A stretch of DNA of 64,000 bases from Halictus rubicundus (lineage: Eukaryota; Arthropoda; Insecta; Hymenoptera; Halictidae), in the NCBI RefSeq assembly GCF_050948215.1, contig NC_135152.1:10326310-10390309 (forward strand), in the 5' to 3' direction. Below the pieces are notes generated by a model. It searched no databases. It had not been told where the DNA came from and saw nothing but the letters and a program-made list of their open reading frames with translations. How positions within the stretch are numbered: position 1 is the stretch's first letter; each line of letters begins with the position of its first letter. Of this stretch, positions 11,396 through 22,472 are shown in pieces. A program made the position numbers and the translations under genes.

Positions 11396-12661
11396 TTCAA
11401 AACGTTACTTTCTTCAAAGGTAGTCTTCGATGTTTGGGCCAAAATAATTCGTTAAACGGAGAAACTTCACTTGCAAGAGGTTGATAGCTCGCCGAATAAT
11501 CGAGTAAATATCGATTTAATTATGGTGGGAACGCATCGGATTGGTCGAATGGTTTTTGCCTATCAGAAGAGACCAATAGGTTTTTTAAATTTCTAACATA
11601 TCGTCTGCTAAATTTGATATTTTTACTGTTTCTATTACAGAATTAACACGCATTTTTCAGTATAATTTATTCATTTTAAAAAGAAATCCGACAGATCTCT
11701 AATAAATTTCAATATTAAATATTATAGTTCAACAATATCGGGTGTTAGACAGCAGATGGCAGAAAATTCAAGGGTTGTCTATTTTAACTTGAGAAAATCA
11801 AGAGTAAAAAATTTGAATTTCAGCTTCGTTTTCCAATTATTGACAACTAAAAATCTCCTTGATTCGCCAATAGTAGCACGCTTATCATATCAAGAGGATT
11901 GCAGACAATGATATGTTAGTTCAAAAGATGTAGGAATACAAAACTAACATGCTGTTATTGGTCGATTTTAATTGTTAATAACTTAAGAACTAAGCCTAAA
12001 TTGCAATTTTTATACCTCTTGAATTTCCTAAATTTGTTCACCTCTTATTAAACATTGCATATTCAACATTATTTAAAATAAAAATCATTACACAATATGT
12101 TATCAGAGAAGATGACAGTACATATGTTTCAGATGACGCAATTCTGTAATCCTTTTCAGTAACACGTGCCACGTGTATATACTATTTATGTATATGTACA
12201 TGCGTATGTGTAAGTACTGTTGTATATAGTACATATACGTAATATATAAATCTGTAGTGTCGTGTGCCGTGCCGGGCTATCATTCAGAAACGTGAACTGT
12301 TGTTACTAACTTAAGAATTTTGTAATTTTTGTACTGTTAACCAGTTATAGTCAGGTAAGTCTAATTCATTATTTCTGTATTGTATTTTCTATTTTTTAAA
12401 TATATTTATATTTGATGAATTACGACCTACAGTAATTAAATACAAATAATAATTTATACTCTATGAGATACTTAGATTAACTAAATAATTTTCTGGTCAT
12501 CTTCATATTTTTTAAATTCCTTATCACATTATATAGATTATCTTTTTTTAATATTAGTCTGATGAAAGAAGATTGATGATTTTATTTTAATGATCTAGTA
12601 ATAAACTCATATCGAATTCTAATTAAGTATTATCATTTATAATAATGACCATTTTAATAGA
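11396..12661. other. Divergent 5' region between TMEM59-like gene and cystathionine gamma-lyase
   Basis: About 1.27 kb of AT-rich DNA holding both promoters. The right side contains a short non-coding first exon of the lyase gene (ending 12354) and its first intron (12355-12660). I see no clear TATA box or other gene. Confidence 0.5.
12260..12354 (+). other. 5' non-coding exon of cystathionine gamma-lyase
   Basis: The sequence ends in TCAG|GTAAGT, a near-perfect donor at 12355. The matching acceptor TTTTAATAG ends at 12660, one base before the coding exon (A-ATG). The 5' limit is a guess: it is placed at the GC-rich patch near a TCATTCAG initiator-like sequence around 12280. Confidence 0.5.
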
Positions 12662-13916
12662 ATGTCGACGGAAGAAGGTTTTGCAACAAAAGCTCTTCAT
12701 GCTGGACAAGATCCATTGCAATGGATGCATTGTTCAGTAGTACCTCCTCTTGTAATGTCCACAACCTTCCGTCAGGATGGACCAGGGCAACATAGAGTAA
12801 GTTTTTTGATGTAGAAACCAAATATCATAATATTGATTTTACTATAATTTGATATAGTTATTTGATATAACAATATTGAATATTAAAACATATTTTTATT
12901 ATTTATCATTATTTTGTAATGTTCTAGGGTTACGATTATTCCAGAAGTGGAAACCCTACAAGAAATGTTTTAGAAACTTGTTTAGCTGCTTTAGAGAATG
13001 GAAAGCATGGATTTGCATTTGCATCTGGTTTAGGTGCTACATCAGTATTATGTTCATTATTAAAATCAGGAGACCATCTTCTATCTGGAGATGACATTTA
13101 TGGTGGAACCAATCGTTTCTTCCGAAGATGTTTAACTACCCATAATATTGAACTATCACTTGTAGATACAACTGATATAAATGAGATTATAGCTGGTATT
13201 AAACCAAATACAAAGGTATTTAAAATTTTCAATCTCCTTATACTATGCATTCATCGAAATTTTTTTAATATTTATATATCTATATTATTTTTTAGATGCT
13301 TTGGCTGGAGACACCTACAAATCCTTTGCTTAGAGTTGTTGATATCAAGACCATATGTGAAATAATAAAAACCAAGTATCCTGAGATTATTATAGTGGTA
13401 GACAATACTTTTTTAACATGCTACTTCCAGGTGAGCAATACTCTCAGTCAGTGTTGCGATTTCTTTATGTACATTGTACTATATTTATTCTTATTGTAGA
13501 AACCTTTAGAACTGGGTGCAGATATTGTAGTGTATTCTCTAACAAAATACATGAATGGACATGCAGATATTGTTATGGGTTCAGCAGTAACTAGGAGAGA
13601 CGATATTGCACAAAGACTTAAATTTTTACAAAACGGTAATTTTACACTATTCAATTTATACATTGCACTGCTTTTCTTTATTCGAAATTAATCTTTATCT
13701 TTCAATTGTTATATTAGCTTTAGGTATTGTACCATCACCTTTTGATTGTTATATGGTTAATAGAAGTCTAAAAACATTAGAACTCAGAATGCAACAACAT
13801 ATGAAGAATGGATTAGCAGTTGCAAAATTTTTGGAATCGCATCCTTATGTAGAGAAAGTATTTCACCCATGTATGTATCTACCTTACTATTTCTAAAGAA
13901 TCTTATCATATTTCCT

Positions 13917-13965
<49 letters not shown>

Positions 13966-14435
13966 CATTATTGAGCTTGCCATATAATTAAATTAGTTCG
14001 TTATATTACATTTTATAACAGCATAACTTAATTTTAGATCTTCCGTCACATCCACAATACGAGCTTAGCCTTAAACAAACTACTGGTCACAGTGGAATGG
14101 TTTCATTCTATCTTAAAGGGGATTCTAGGAAATTTTTACAGTCATTGAAAATATTTACATTAGCAGAATCTCTTGGCGGTTTTGAATCCCTTGCTGAATT
14201 ACCGTGAGTGAATAGTAATTATATCTATATCCAGTATATATACATATATATAATTATAAAGAAGGTTTCATTTTGAAAATTTTTGGATAGATCTGTCATG
14301 ACGCATGCCTCAATTTCTGAAGAAGAGAGAGCAAACTTGGGTATTACTGATCAATTAATTCGTTTATCTGTTGGCCTTGAAACAGAACGTGACCTTTTAG
14401 CTGATCTTGATCAAGCTCTTGAAGCTTGTCAGTAA
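12662..14435 (+). CDS. CTH: Cystathionine gamma-lyase
   Basis: Seven exons (12662-12796, 12928-13215, 13296-13430, 13500-13635, 13718-13870, 14038-14203, 14291-14435) give 385 residues, close to the usual 390-405. It is the PLP enzyme of reverse transsulfuration that splits cystathionine to cysteine, 2-oxobutyrate and ammonia and can release H2S; it works as a cytosolic tetramer. Diagnostic motifs: YDYSRSGNPT (PLP-phosphate Tyr49/Arg51), GLGATSV, ETPTNPLLRV, VVDNTF (Asp177 pairing with the pyridine nitrogen), YSLTKYMNGHADIV (Schiff-base Lys202), and SLGGFESLAELP with the glutamate characteristic of gamma-lyases near the C terminus. The Drosophila counterpart is Eip55E. One intron carries a TA microsatellite. 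AATAAA at 14520-14525. Confidence 0.97.
13924..13964. repeat. TA dinucleotide microsatellite
   Basis: About 20 uninterrupted AT/TA units in the fifth intron of the cystathionine gamma-lyase coding region. Confidence 0.95.
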
Positions 14436-15307
14436 ATTTATCAAAGTAATAAGACTTTTGTGAGGGCGATCGTAGAAGTTCTATGCAAAGTCTAACTTTA
14501 TATTATCATTTTTTGCTACAATAAATTTTAATACTTCAAAGTTACAAAATTTTAATAATGATTACTCTTTATTCAAATGTTAACATTCCTAAAAGATTAT
14601 ATTGATAATATATAGGAGTTGAAAATAATATATATAGGAAAGAAATATGGATCATAACACAATGGAGTTCCATTATATGTATGTAGACATTTATTTTCCC
14701 AATGTTGTATCCAATGTATTTTCATACGATTTGTGGTATTTATAAAAAATGTAATGTACCTGTATACAAAATAGGGAATGAATTGTGAACAATAATATAC
14801 TATAAATATTTGAATAAATTTTATAAACTCGCTTTATATCATTAATGTTAAACAAATAATTTAATATTTTAGTATCTATTAATTACATCAAACCAAGTAT
14901 GGCTTATTAGAAATTCGACTTTTTTGTTATATATAATGAAAGAGATTCAAACAGATATGTAAATGTTCATAAATTAAAATGTAAATTCTACATTATGCAA
15001 TACTTAAATTTTTATCTTTACATAGTATTCGATGTTTAGCGTAATTTCTTATAAACTTGTTAATTTGTACCGTCGAGTATTCTCAATTAAAGCTTTCAGT
15101 ATTATAAAATGTAAAATAGAATGCAAAACATATTTCCGCTTTCGTACATTTACAACGAATAAAATACAATATCATCAAAATTTATATGTACTAAATAATT
15201 TGTTGTTTGAATTCTTTGTGTGAAATAATGTGGTTAATAGAATGGCTTATTTTAATAGAATATAAATCCTTGTTAACTTTAGATTTGTAGTGATAAAAAA
15301 TTAATTC
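14436..15307. other. Convergent 3' ends of the lyase and SLC35E2-like genes
   Basis: AT-rich DNA with the short 3' UTR of the lyase and, from the right, the 3' UTR of the transporter. I see no further gene or repeat. Confidence 0.5.
14520..14525 (+). terminator. Polyadenylation signal of cystathionine gamma-lyase
   Basis: AATAAA 85 bases after the TAA stop. Confidence 0.6.
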
Positions 15308-16873
15308 TTAACTGTGTCGTAATTTTCCTTTGTTTAGTCCATCGTATTTTTGTGCTCGACTATATAGTAATACTCCTGCTATTACCAAACATGTTCCCAA
15401 AGCCGATAATCCAGTTACCGGATTGTTAAATAATAAAACAGAAACCCAAATTAAAGAAGCTCTTTTTGCTGTATTGGCCACACTACAAAAGACAATATAT
15501 GTAATATATAGCTTCTAAATTTAGATTTTTACTCACATACTTAATATAAAATTAGGCAACGTACCTGTGTGTTACAGGACTAACATAATCCATTAATGCA
15601 TATGCAGTAATACTTTGAAAATGGAAGAACACTCCATTAAGAAGATAGGCTGTGAATAATTTAAAACTTAAGGAATGCTCGAGTGTTGGTAAGTCTAATA
15701 GTAGAATTGACACTGGTACTTGCACCACAATTGATGCTAAACTGGTATAAAATTGTAACTCTGCAGGACTGCAATTTCGAATAGTAAGTCAAGTTTATAT
15801 AGAACACTGCTATGGTTATAGATGTAATTAATAAATATAATACTCACGTGTACCTAAAATTGTTGCCACTGATTAACATTTTGGAGTAAACATTTTGCAA
15901 ACATTCTGTTACATTTGTGGCCATAACAGCAATAAATCCTCTGACATCGAAACTGATTTCATTCACTGAACACAGAGCTAGACCACCCATTACAGGAATT
16001 AAAGATAAGTTTACATATAACCCTGTATGTTCTCCTGTAAATAATGTTATAATCATTAATAAATTACAGTAAAAATTAATGAATTGAAAACTATTTTTTA
16101 CACTATAAAACCTTGGACACATAAACTGAATATGCACAACATATTTATGAAAGAATTTTTGACGATAGAACAAAACAAGACATTAAGATAGAAAATTATG
16201 ATAGTGATGCTTACCTAATAAATATCTGCTAATAAGGACGGTAAAAATTGGCGCACTACTTTTAATAGTTTCCGTGAAACTCACTGCTACATAATTGAGT
16301 GATACCAATCCTAGTACTACTGTTGCAAATCTTGTACATCCTACCAAGATCATATGTTTATAAAAACCCGCTGGTTTTGTTATTCTGGACCTTGTTCTAT
16401 ACATTCCACATGGGAAATACATTTGTATAAAACCGCATACTGTTGTCATTAACATTTGGCAGGCACCTGTATAAATGAATAAAATTTTCCATGTTCCGTT
16501 AAGAAACACACGCGTTAAATAAAATCATCTAAATGTAACATTTGCAGTAGGCAATTTGTATAATCAAAATATTGAGCATATTAAGTATTAATTTTTCCAT
16601 TTATTTACCCAAAATTGTAGGATTTCCTTCCATGTAAGACAATATATATTTGTTTAAGAATAAAGTACACCCACTGAAGAAGAACCATAATGCTACAAAT
16701 ATCAGAGCTCTGGAATTAAACAAACCGCCTTTGGTTTTATTCGTATGTACAATTATTTCTTCCGTTTTTTTATTGTTTTCTTTCAGTTGTATAGTTTGGT
16801 TATCATGTATTAATGGTTGCTCAGTATCGTGAGGTGTTAGCGTATAATTTATACGAACGGAATGATTTTCCAT
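15308..16873 (-). CDS. SLC35E2-like nucleotide-sugar/triose-phosphate-type transporter
   Basis: Five minus-strand exons (16873-16609, 16466-16215, 16034-15848, 15768-15565, 15482-15308) give 360 residues with matching phases. The start is the ATG of MENHSVRINY; upstream in-frame codons contain no ATG before a stop. A polar N-terminal segment of about 60 residues is followed by up to ten membrane helices of the TPT/EamA fold. Strong family signatures are LFLNKYILSYMEGNP, RFATVVLGLVSL, VAVSFTETIKSSAPIFTV, LSLIPVMGGLALCS and TECLQNVYSKMLISG, then VTHSVANTAKRASLIW near the end. These match the SLC35E2 subfamily, whose substrate is not established; a Golgi or ER location is expected from the family. 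It lies tail-to-tail with the lyase. Confidence 0.93.
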
Positions 16874-17253
16874 TACACCATAGACAAAGGGTGCATTACA
16901 CCTTACTTTCAAATAAAATATTACTACACGTAAATATTAATGCACGTAATACACATATATACGTGGACGATGACAAACGCTATCTCGCCGGTGTTATCAC
17001 ATCTTCAGTTTGACCGGTTAAGACGATATTGACATTCGTGTAATTCCTCCAAAGATTCGTTATAGGTTATGTTTTAGAAGGTTTGTAGATTTACAGTAAA
17101 AGTTATATATTTAGCGTTGGTATGACAAATAGTACGAATGACTTTGTAATCATCTATTGATAATACTGATATACGGTCTTCTACTTGATTAATCATAGTA
17201 GTTTCACTGATATCACATTTTTACAAGCTCGTTTGGAGTTCGGTTACATTACA

Positions 17254-17286
17254 TGTATATGCATATACATACATACATATACATAT
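17254..17286. repeat. TACA/TATG microsatellite
   Basis: Short tandem run of GCATATACATACATACATAT type, in the non-coding spacer. Confidence 0.7.
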
Positions 17287-17526
17287 GAGCGCGTGTGACT
17301 GAACGCTTTCGCAAATGCGTTTACATATGATTTACATATGTATACATATGTATTAATCGTTGATGAAAAAAAAACATTAATTGGTAGTTTTTAATCAAAA
17401 TTGCATGAACTTAAATTGTAATCATTATTTGATATAATGTGATTGATATAAATGAAGGTACAATTATCTTCATGCTATTCAAGGTTTTTGTGATTTCAAT
17501 CAAAAGTTATAAATTGGATAGATAGT

Positions 17527-17532
17527 TTTATT
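17527..17532 (-). terminator. Polyadenylation signal of prenylcysteine oxidase
   Basis: AATAAA on the minus strand about 110 bases beyond the TAG stop at 17641. Confidence 0.6.
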
Positions 17533-17640
17533 ACTATAAATTGTATACATATTAACAATCAATAATCATATTACTTACAAAAGTAAATTCTCTTATAATC
17601 ATATCTACATGTGAACATTTAACAATATTAGCTTATTTTG

Positions 17641-19884
17641 CTACAATTCAATAGACGGTGTATTTGCAGGTACAGTAGTTTGCATTTTGTTAATCTCATT
17701 GTAGTAAAATTTCTCAGAGAAATCTTTATGCGCTAAAATTGCTACATTCCTTCCACTTATTGCACTCATTTCCATTGCACTGGCTGCCCATTCAATAGCG
17801 TTCACATGATAAAGTGTATTGTGTAATTTAAATTTTGCGTCGTGGACATATGTTGAGTATTCAGGATAAGCCTTCCATGAAATTTCCTTTATTTCATCAA
17901 TCTGAAACGAAAATTATTAAAATATTTCTATATTTATTATTTACTTTTGCGTCCGATTTTTGTAAGCGTCATACATTTGAAAACATTTCATTCAGAACTC
18001 CTGATCTTAAGGGTGCGTTACTAAAGATTTTCCAAACTTTACTATTCTTCATTGAACCCTCTATAGAATTTAATCTGCCCACAGAACTAACTATTGTCTT
18101 ATTAGGCTCACAACTAAGAATAGTATCTATTTCTTCTGCTGAACCAAAATAATATGGTTTCAAGCCAGCTTTAACAAAGGTAGCTATAGTTCTATGATAT
18201 TTTTCTGCACCATGGAAGTCGTTATTTGGAAATCCTTCGAAAGTAATGGGATATTGTTGATCACTGGTAAGTGGGGTTGCAACAATTACAATGTCATACA
18301 CAGATTTCATTATAATTGTACTATCTGCAATCAAAATTGTTATGTAATAAGTGACAATTGGGATGTTATGAAATAATTAATGATATACTATACCTTTATT
18401 ATGGTAATGCACTTCGTATGATTGCCTACCATTTTCTTTTGGGGCATTGATAATTTTTACAACATACGAAGGTATAATGTTTATATTCTTATTTCTATAT
18501 ATTAAATGTTCAGGTACCTAAAATATTTCAGCACCATTAGTTGAATGAAAAAAGGAATATATTAATATATTAACTGTACTTAAAAGTACAAATAATAATG
18601 AAATAGTAAACACTAAATGGATAGCTACAGTTTGAAGGCCAAGAAATGTTTTAGCACTTCAAAAATTTCTAAAATTGGTTAAAAAAAAAAATTTCTTACT
18701 GTAATAACAGCCTTGGTCGACTTCTGTACCAAAACTTGCCTGTATGATTCCATTGTGTCTATTACCTCCTTATATTGTTACTTAAAAGTATTACATCTAA
18801 ATTAATAAAAAAAAACCTTTTTGTTTCCTCCTTTTACGGACCACAAATTGAAACCTGCTCCAGCTATAGATACAGCACCAAGAAAACTATGAACAGTAGT
18901 ATCTTGCCCATAATTTACAACTAGTGTTGACTTGACAAGTTCATCTATCATTTGGTCTGAATAACCAAGATTTAAAAGATAATCTTTTATCGATGTTTGT
19001 AATAATTTTGGAAACCCATTATTCATGGCTGATAACAAACCAGTAACATTTTCAAATGATTTTCCAGCATCCTGCAGATCGTATATCTTTGCAAAATCAT
19101 TTAATATAGACTGCACAAGTCTGTTAGAAAGAAAGTCAAATTAACTATTATTATAATATTGATTAGTACATTTTTGAAAACGATTTCAGTAATATATCCA
19201 TACCTGTTAAGACTAAATGGCTCAATACCATATCTATAAAGCAGTTTAGCAAAAGATATCACTTCCCAATTGCTTTCTTCGAAGACAAATTCATTACCAT
19301 TCCAAATACCAACTTTATTACCATCAGTTGACGTTCTATGTTCTAAGCCTAAAGAGATAATTTGATTATAAAGATAAGGAAAAATGTTATATAAAATTAT
19401 ATGTAAAATAATGTACCAAGCAATTTAACAAATTCTTGCATGTATTTATTTTGAGGGTGTATGATTGCACCACCAGCTTCGAATTCATTCTCATCAATTT
19501 GTACTGTAGCTAAACGTCCACCAATTGTCTTTGCTTCATACAAATCAATGTTAAGATTACTTTGAAATAATTCTGTAAGAAAATGGGAACTCGATGCTCC
19601 TCCAATGCCGCCACCAATAATTGCTAAAACAGTGTTAGTAGATATTAATTTGCACATATAATGTTACTATGTCATCTTTATTATTAAAAATATTTTGATT
19701 AAATATAATAATATATTTTTCAATGATTGAATTATATCATTGGAATTGCTTTATTTTAAATATATTAAAAAAGTGGTAAATTGAAGGGTAAGGATTTTTG
19801 CCTACCTATATTAGGTTTACGATTTTCGAAAGAAAGTCCACCTTCCAAAAGTAATATAAATGAAAAAATAATTCGAAGTTCCAT
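17641..19884 (-). CDS. PCYOX1: Prenylcysteine oxidase
   Basis: Seven minus-strand exons (19884-19806, 19623-19417, 19348-19204, 19120-18817, 18517-18394, 18324-17975, 17901-17641) give 489 residues, near the 505 of the mammalian enzyme. It is a lysosomal/secreted FAD thioether oxidase that breaks down farnesyl- and geranylgeranyl-cysteine from degraded prenylated proteins. Evidence: signal peptide at 1-18 (MELRIIFSFILLLEGGLS); Rossmann FAD motif AIIGGGIGGASSSHFL at residues 27-42; YEAKTIGGRLATV; LVVNYGQDTTVHSFLGA; GAGFNLWSVKGGNKK; YDIVIVATPL; and the C-terminal EWAASAMEMSAISGRN. The fourth donor is weak (AAG|GTTTTT), but the joined product aligns without a gap to family members. Confidence 0.95.
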
Positions 19885-20887
19885 ATTTTGTAACTATGTA
19901 TCTTATATGATGGTTTCTTGAAAACTGCTTAACATATTCCCCAGAGGCCTTATAAATCGACTGATTTTGCTTATCTTATTATTCAACATGTCTGCTGAGA
20001 TTATTATTTTACGATAATATAATTAACACGTTCATATTTTAATTCATAAAGCGAGGGAAGATACTTATTATTACTAAATATATAACAACACTGTCAACAT
20101 CAATTATATATGAGTTTTAATTCTGACTATGCAAATTTTTATCCGCAATAGAAGTCATTTATGTATTGCCAAAAAATTTGAATTCCTACTAAGGAATTAA
20201 ATAAACTATTATTAGTTATTTGCGACCTGAACATGTGTAAAGCTATATTTTATTTCCGTAAATGATACTATTTAGTAAATGTGTTTATGTAAGCATCTAT
20301 ATATTAATAAAAAACCTACGAATTAAAATACAAATATGTATGTTAATATTGGTTAAAACAGGGGTCAACAGAGGTTGACAAATTGGATTACATTGGATTA
20401 AATGCAACAGTTGCAATTACATGCATATGTTATACATACACGGATATTTTCAGGTGTTTATTTCAGGTGTGTGGCGCCTGGCGCCTTGGCAATGATATGA
20501 ATGATATACAGGGTGTCCCAAAAATGTTGTACTTCCTTGAAAGGGAAAACACGCACCAATCAGAGCGCGACTGTAGGAACGTTGGCATTGGTTGAGTCGG
20601 AATCTGTCCATTATATCAGAGACGATTACAGAGAGGAATGAGGGTGTTCACGCCCGGGATTTTACTGTCCCCGGTATAGTGCTGCACATCTATGCATGTT
20701 TGTTGTTTTGTGGTGTACAACACGTGTGAAATGTTTCTTTGATGTTAACCTTACTTCCGCAAAGTGTTTTCGCGTCTATGTACTTGTCACTGATCTATAT
20801 ATATATATAAGTGGATACGGTATAAGCAGAGATTTGCACTGATCATTTTATTCGTGAGCGGTCACTTTTGCGCTGCATCTAGCAACT
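19885..20887. other. Divergent 5' region between prenylcysteine oxidase and BRX1
   Basis: AT-rich DNA next to the oxidase, then a GC-richer part with a truncated MITE (20509-20640) and the BRX1 promoter and leader. A TA run near 20800 could serve as a TATA-like element about 80 bases upstream of the BRX1 ATG. Confidence 0.45.
20509..20640. mobile_element. Truncated copy of the CAGGGTGT-ended MITE
   Basis: The left end CAGGGTGTCCCAAAAATGTT and the next 20 or so bases match, with few differences, the inverted right end of the full element at 46737-47035. The match continues through CGCACCAATCAGAGCGCG and a GTCGGAATCTGTCC stretch, the counterparts of internal sequence there. No second terminal repeat is seen, so the copy is truncated or decayed. 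It is preceded by TA. Confidence 0.75.
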
Positions 20888-22214
20888 ATGGATGAACCGT
20901 CTGCGAGAAAGGTTTGAAACTATATTTATGTTACATGAACTAATATATATTTGTAACATATTTAGGTGAACACAAGTTCAACTTAAACAAAATGTGATTA
21001 AGTTCATAAATGTAACTCTATTCGATTATTTAGGTGAAATGGATAAACAAACAACGGGTATTAGTTTTTGCTACTAGAGGAATCAGTTACAGACATCGTC
21101 ATCTTATGGATGATTTGAAGACTCTCATGCCTCATCACCGACCAGAATCAAAAATGGAACGCACTAAAAATTTACAAGTTGTAAATGAAATATGTGAAAT
21201 GAAAAATTGTAATAAAACAATATTATTTGAAGGCAGAAGAAAAAGGGATCTCTACATGTGGTTTTCTAATATCTCTGATGGACCAAGCGCTAAATTTCTT
21301 GTAGAGAATAGTATGTATAATATTCTTAAGAACATAATGAAGAATTACTTTTACAGCTTCATAAACTGAAAAATTATAAGCTTTATTACAAATAATATAT
21401 TTTTATTTTAGTCTATACAATGGGAGAATTAAAAATGACTGGAAATTGTTTAAAGGGTTCTCGTCCCTTGTTATCATTTGATGAAAATTTTGCCAGTAAA
21501 CCACATTATAGTCTCTTAAAAGAATTATTTATTCAAATATTTGGTGTGCCAAACCATCACCCTAAGAGTCAACCATTTTATGACCATGTGTATACATTTA
21601 GTATATTAGACAACAGAATATGGTTTAGAAATTTTCAAATTTTAACTGAAGATGGTGGTTTAGCTGAAATTGGTCCAAGATTTGTATTAAATCCAGTCAA
21701 AATATATAATGGAAGTTTTGGAGGAGAAGCACTTTGGGAAAATCCTACTTATATTTCACCAACAAAGGTATGCTACAGCAATTATTTCCATATCAATATT
21801 ATAAGTATATTTACAGTAAGAAATTTATTACCATTTTTATAGTTTCGCCAATCTATAAATAAAAAAGCTGCTGGTAAATATATAAACAAGGTAGAACAGA
21901 AGTTGGTTCAAGAAATTAGTAAGCCAAAAGAATCATATTCACTGAACCCAATTGATGAGATATTCAAAGGTGACCCATTAGTAAAAGCCAAAGAATTAGA
22001 AGAAAAGGAAGCAAAAATAATAGAAATCAATGAACGAGTCAAAAGAAGTAAAACTAATAAAGTTAAACTAAAGAAAAATGTTACAAAACAAATAGGAAAT
22101 AAATTAAAGAAAACTAGTTTGAAAAACAAAACAAGTTTCAAGAAGAAAACAAGCTTGAAAAACAAAGCAAGTTTCAAGAAGAAAACAAGTTTCAAGAAGA
22201 AGACAAAAAATTAA
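20888..22214 (+). CDS. BRX1: Ribosome biogenesis protein BRX1
   Basis: Four exons (20888-20911, 21034-21310, 21412-21767, 21843-22214) give 342 residues (human BRIX1 353). BRX1 is a nucleolar Brix-domain factor needed for pre-rRNA processing and assembly of the large ribosomal subunit. The Brix domain starts at about residue 14 (RVLVFATRGISYRHRHLMDD) and runs to about 235, including MKNCNKTILFEGRRKRDLYM, GPSAKFLVENIYTMGELKMTGNCLKGSRPLLSF and LDNRIWFRNFQI. The first exon codes only eight residues. The C-terminal tail is a lysine-rich tandem array (KTSLKNK/KTSFKKK units), more repetitive than usual for the family. A MITE begins 13 bases after the stop and so probably forms part of the 3' UTR. 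Confidence 0.95.
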
Positions 22215-22227
22215 TGAAATAATTATA

Positions 22228-22472
22228 CAATGGGGCCCCGAATTACGTACTAATTAGTTCTAGAGTGGGCGACATAAGTTGGGGTACACAAGATAGACAC
22301 ACATGTATGTATGTATGTATGTATACATATATACATGTATTTATTAGATTAGGACATACATTTTCTTTCAAATGTATATAAATTTTAGAAAAGGTTAGAT
22401 TTAAAGTTTATATATAGACGCTGTAACTGCGAAACAACGTAAACCGAGAGAACGTAACTCGGGGCCCCACTG
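22228..22472. mobile_element. MITE with GGGGCCCC terminal inverted repeats
   Basis: Ends CAATGGGGCCCCGAATTACG and, inverted, CAGTGGGGCCCCGAGTTACG, about 21 bases with two mismatches, flanked by TA on both sides (22226-22227 and 22473-22474). It is 245 bp long with no coding capacity and holds a TGTA microsatellite. This is a Tc1/mariner-like non-autonomous structure, immediately behind BRX1. Confidence 0.85.
22302..22340. repeat. TGTA microsatellite inside the GGGGCCCC MITE
   Basis: (ATGT)n followed by TACATATATACATG; it forms part of the internal sequence of the element at 22228-22472. Confidence 0.8.

Larger units (their letters stand above)
16874..17640. other. Spacer between SLC35E2-like gene (5') and prenylcysteine oxidase (3')
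   Basis: Contains the promoter side of the transporter gene and the 3' UTR of the oxidase. A CATA/CATG-type microsatellite lies at about 17254-17286. No gene seen. Confidence 0.5.

Noticed and set aside
15330..15518. Plus-strand frame opposite the last SLC35E2-like exon
   Set aside because: Antisense shadow; the minus strand has the conserved transporter sequence.
18700..18768. Possible 69-nt cassette exon of prenylcysteine oxidase (minus strand, open, phase-neutral, donor GTAAGA)
   Set aside because: The acceptor has no pyrimidine tract, and without this piece the protein runs GGNKK-VPEHLIY, matching family members without a gap; the 489-residue product has the expected length.
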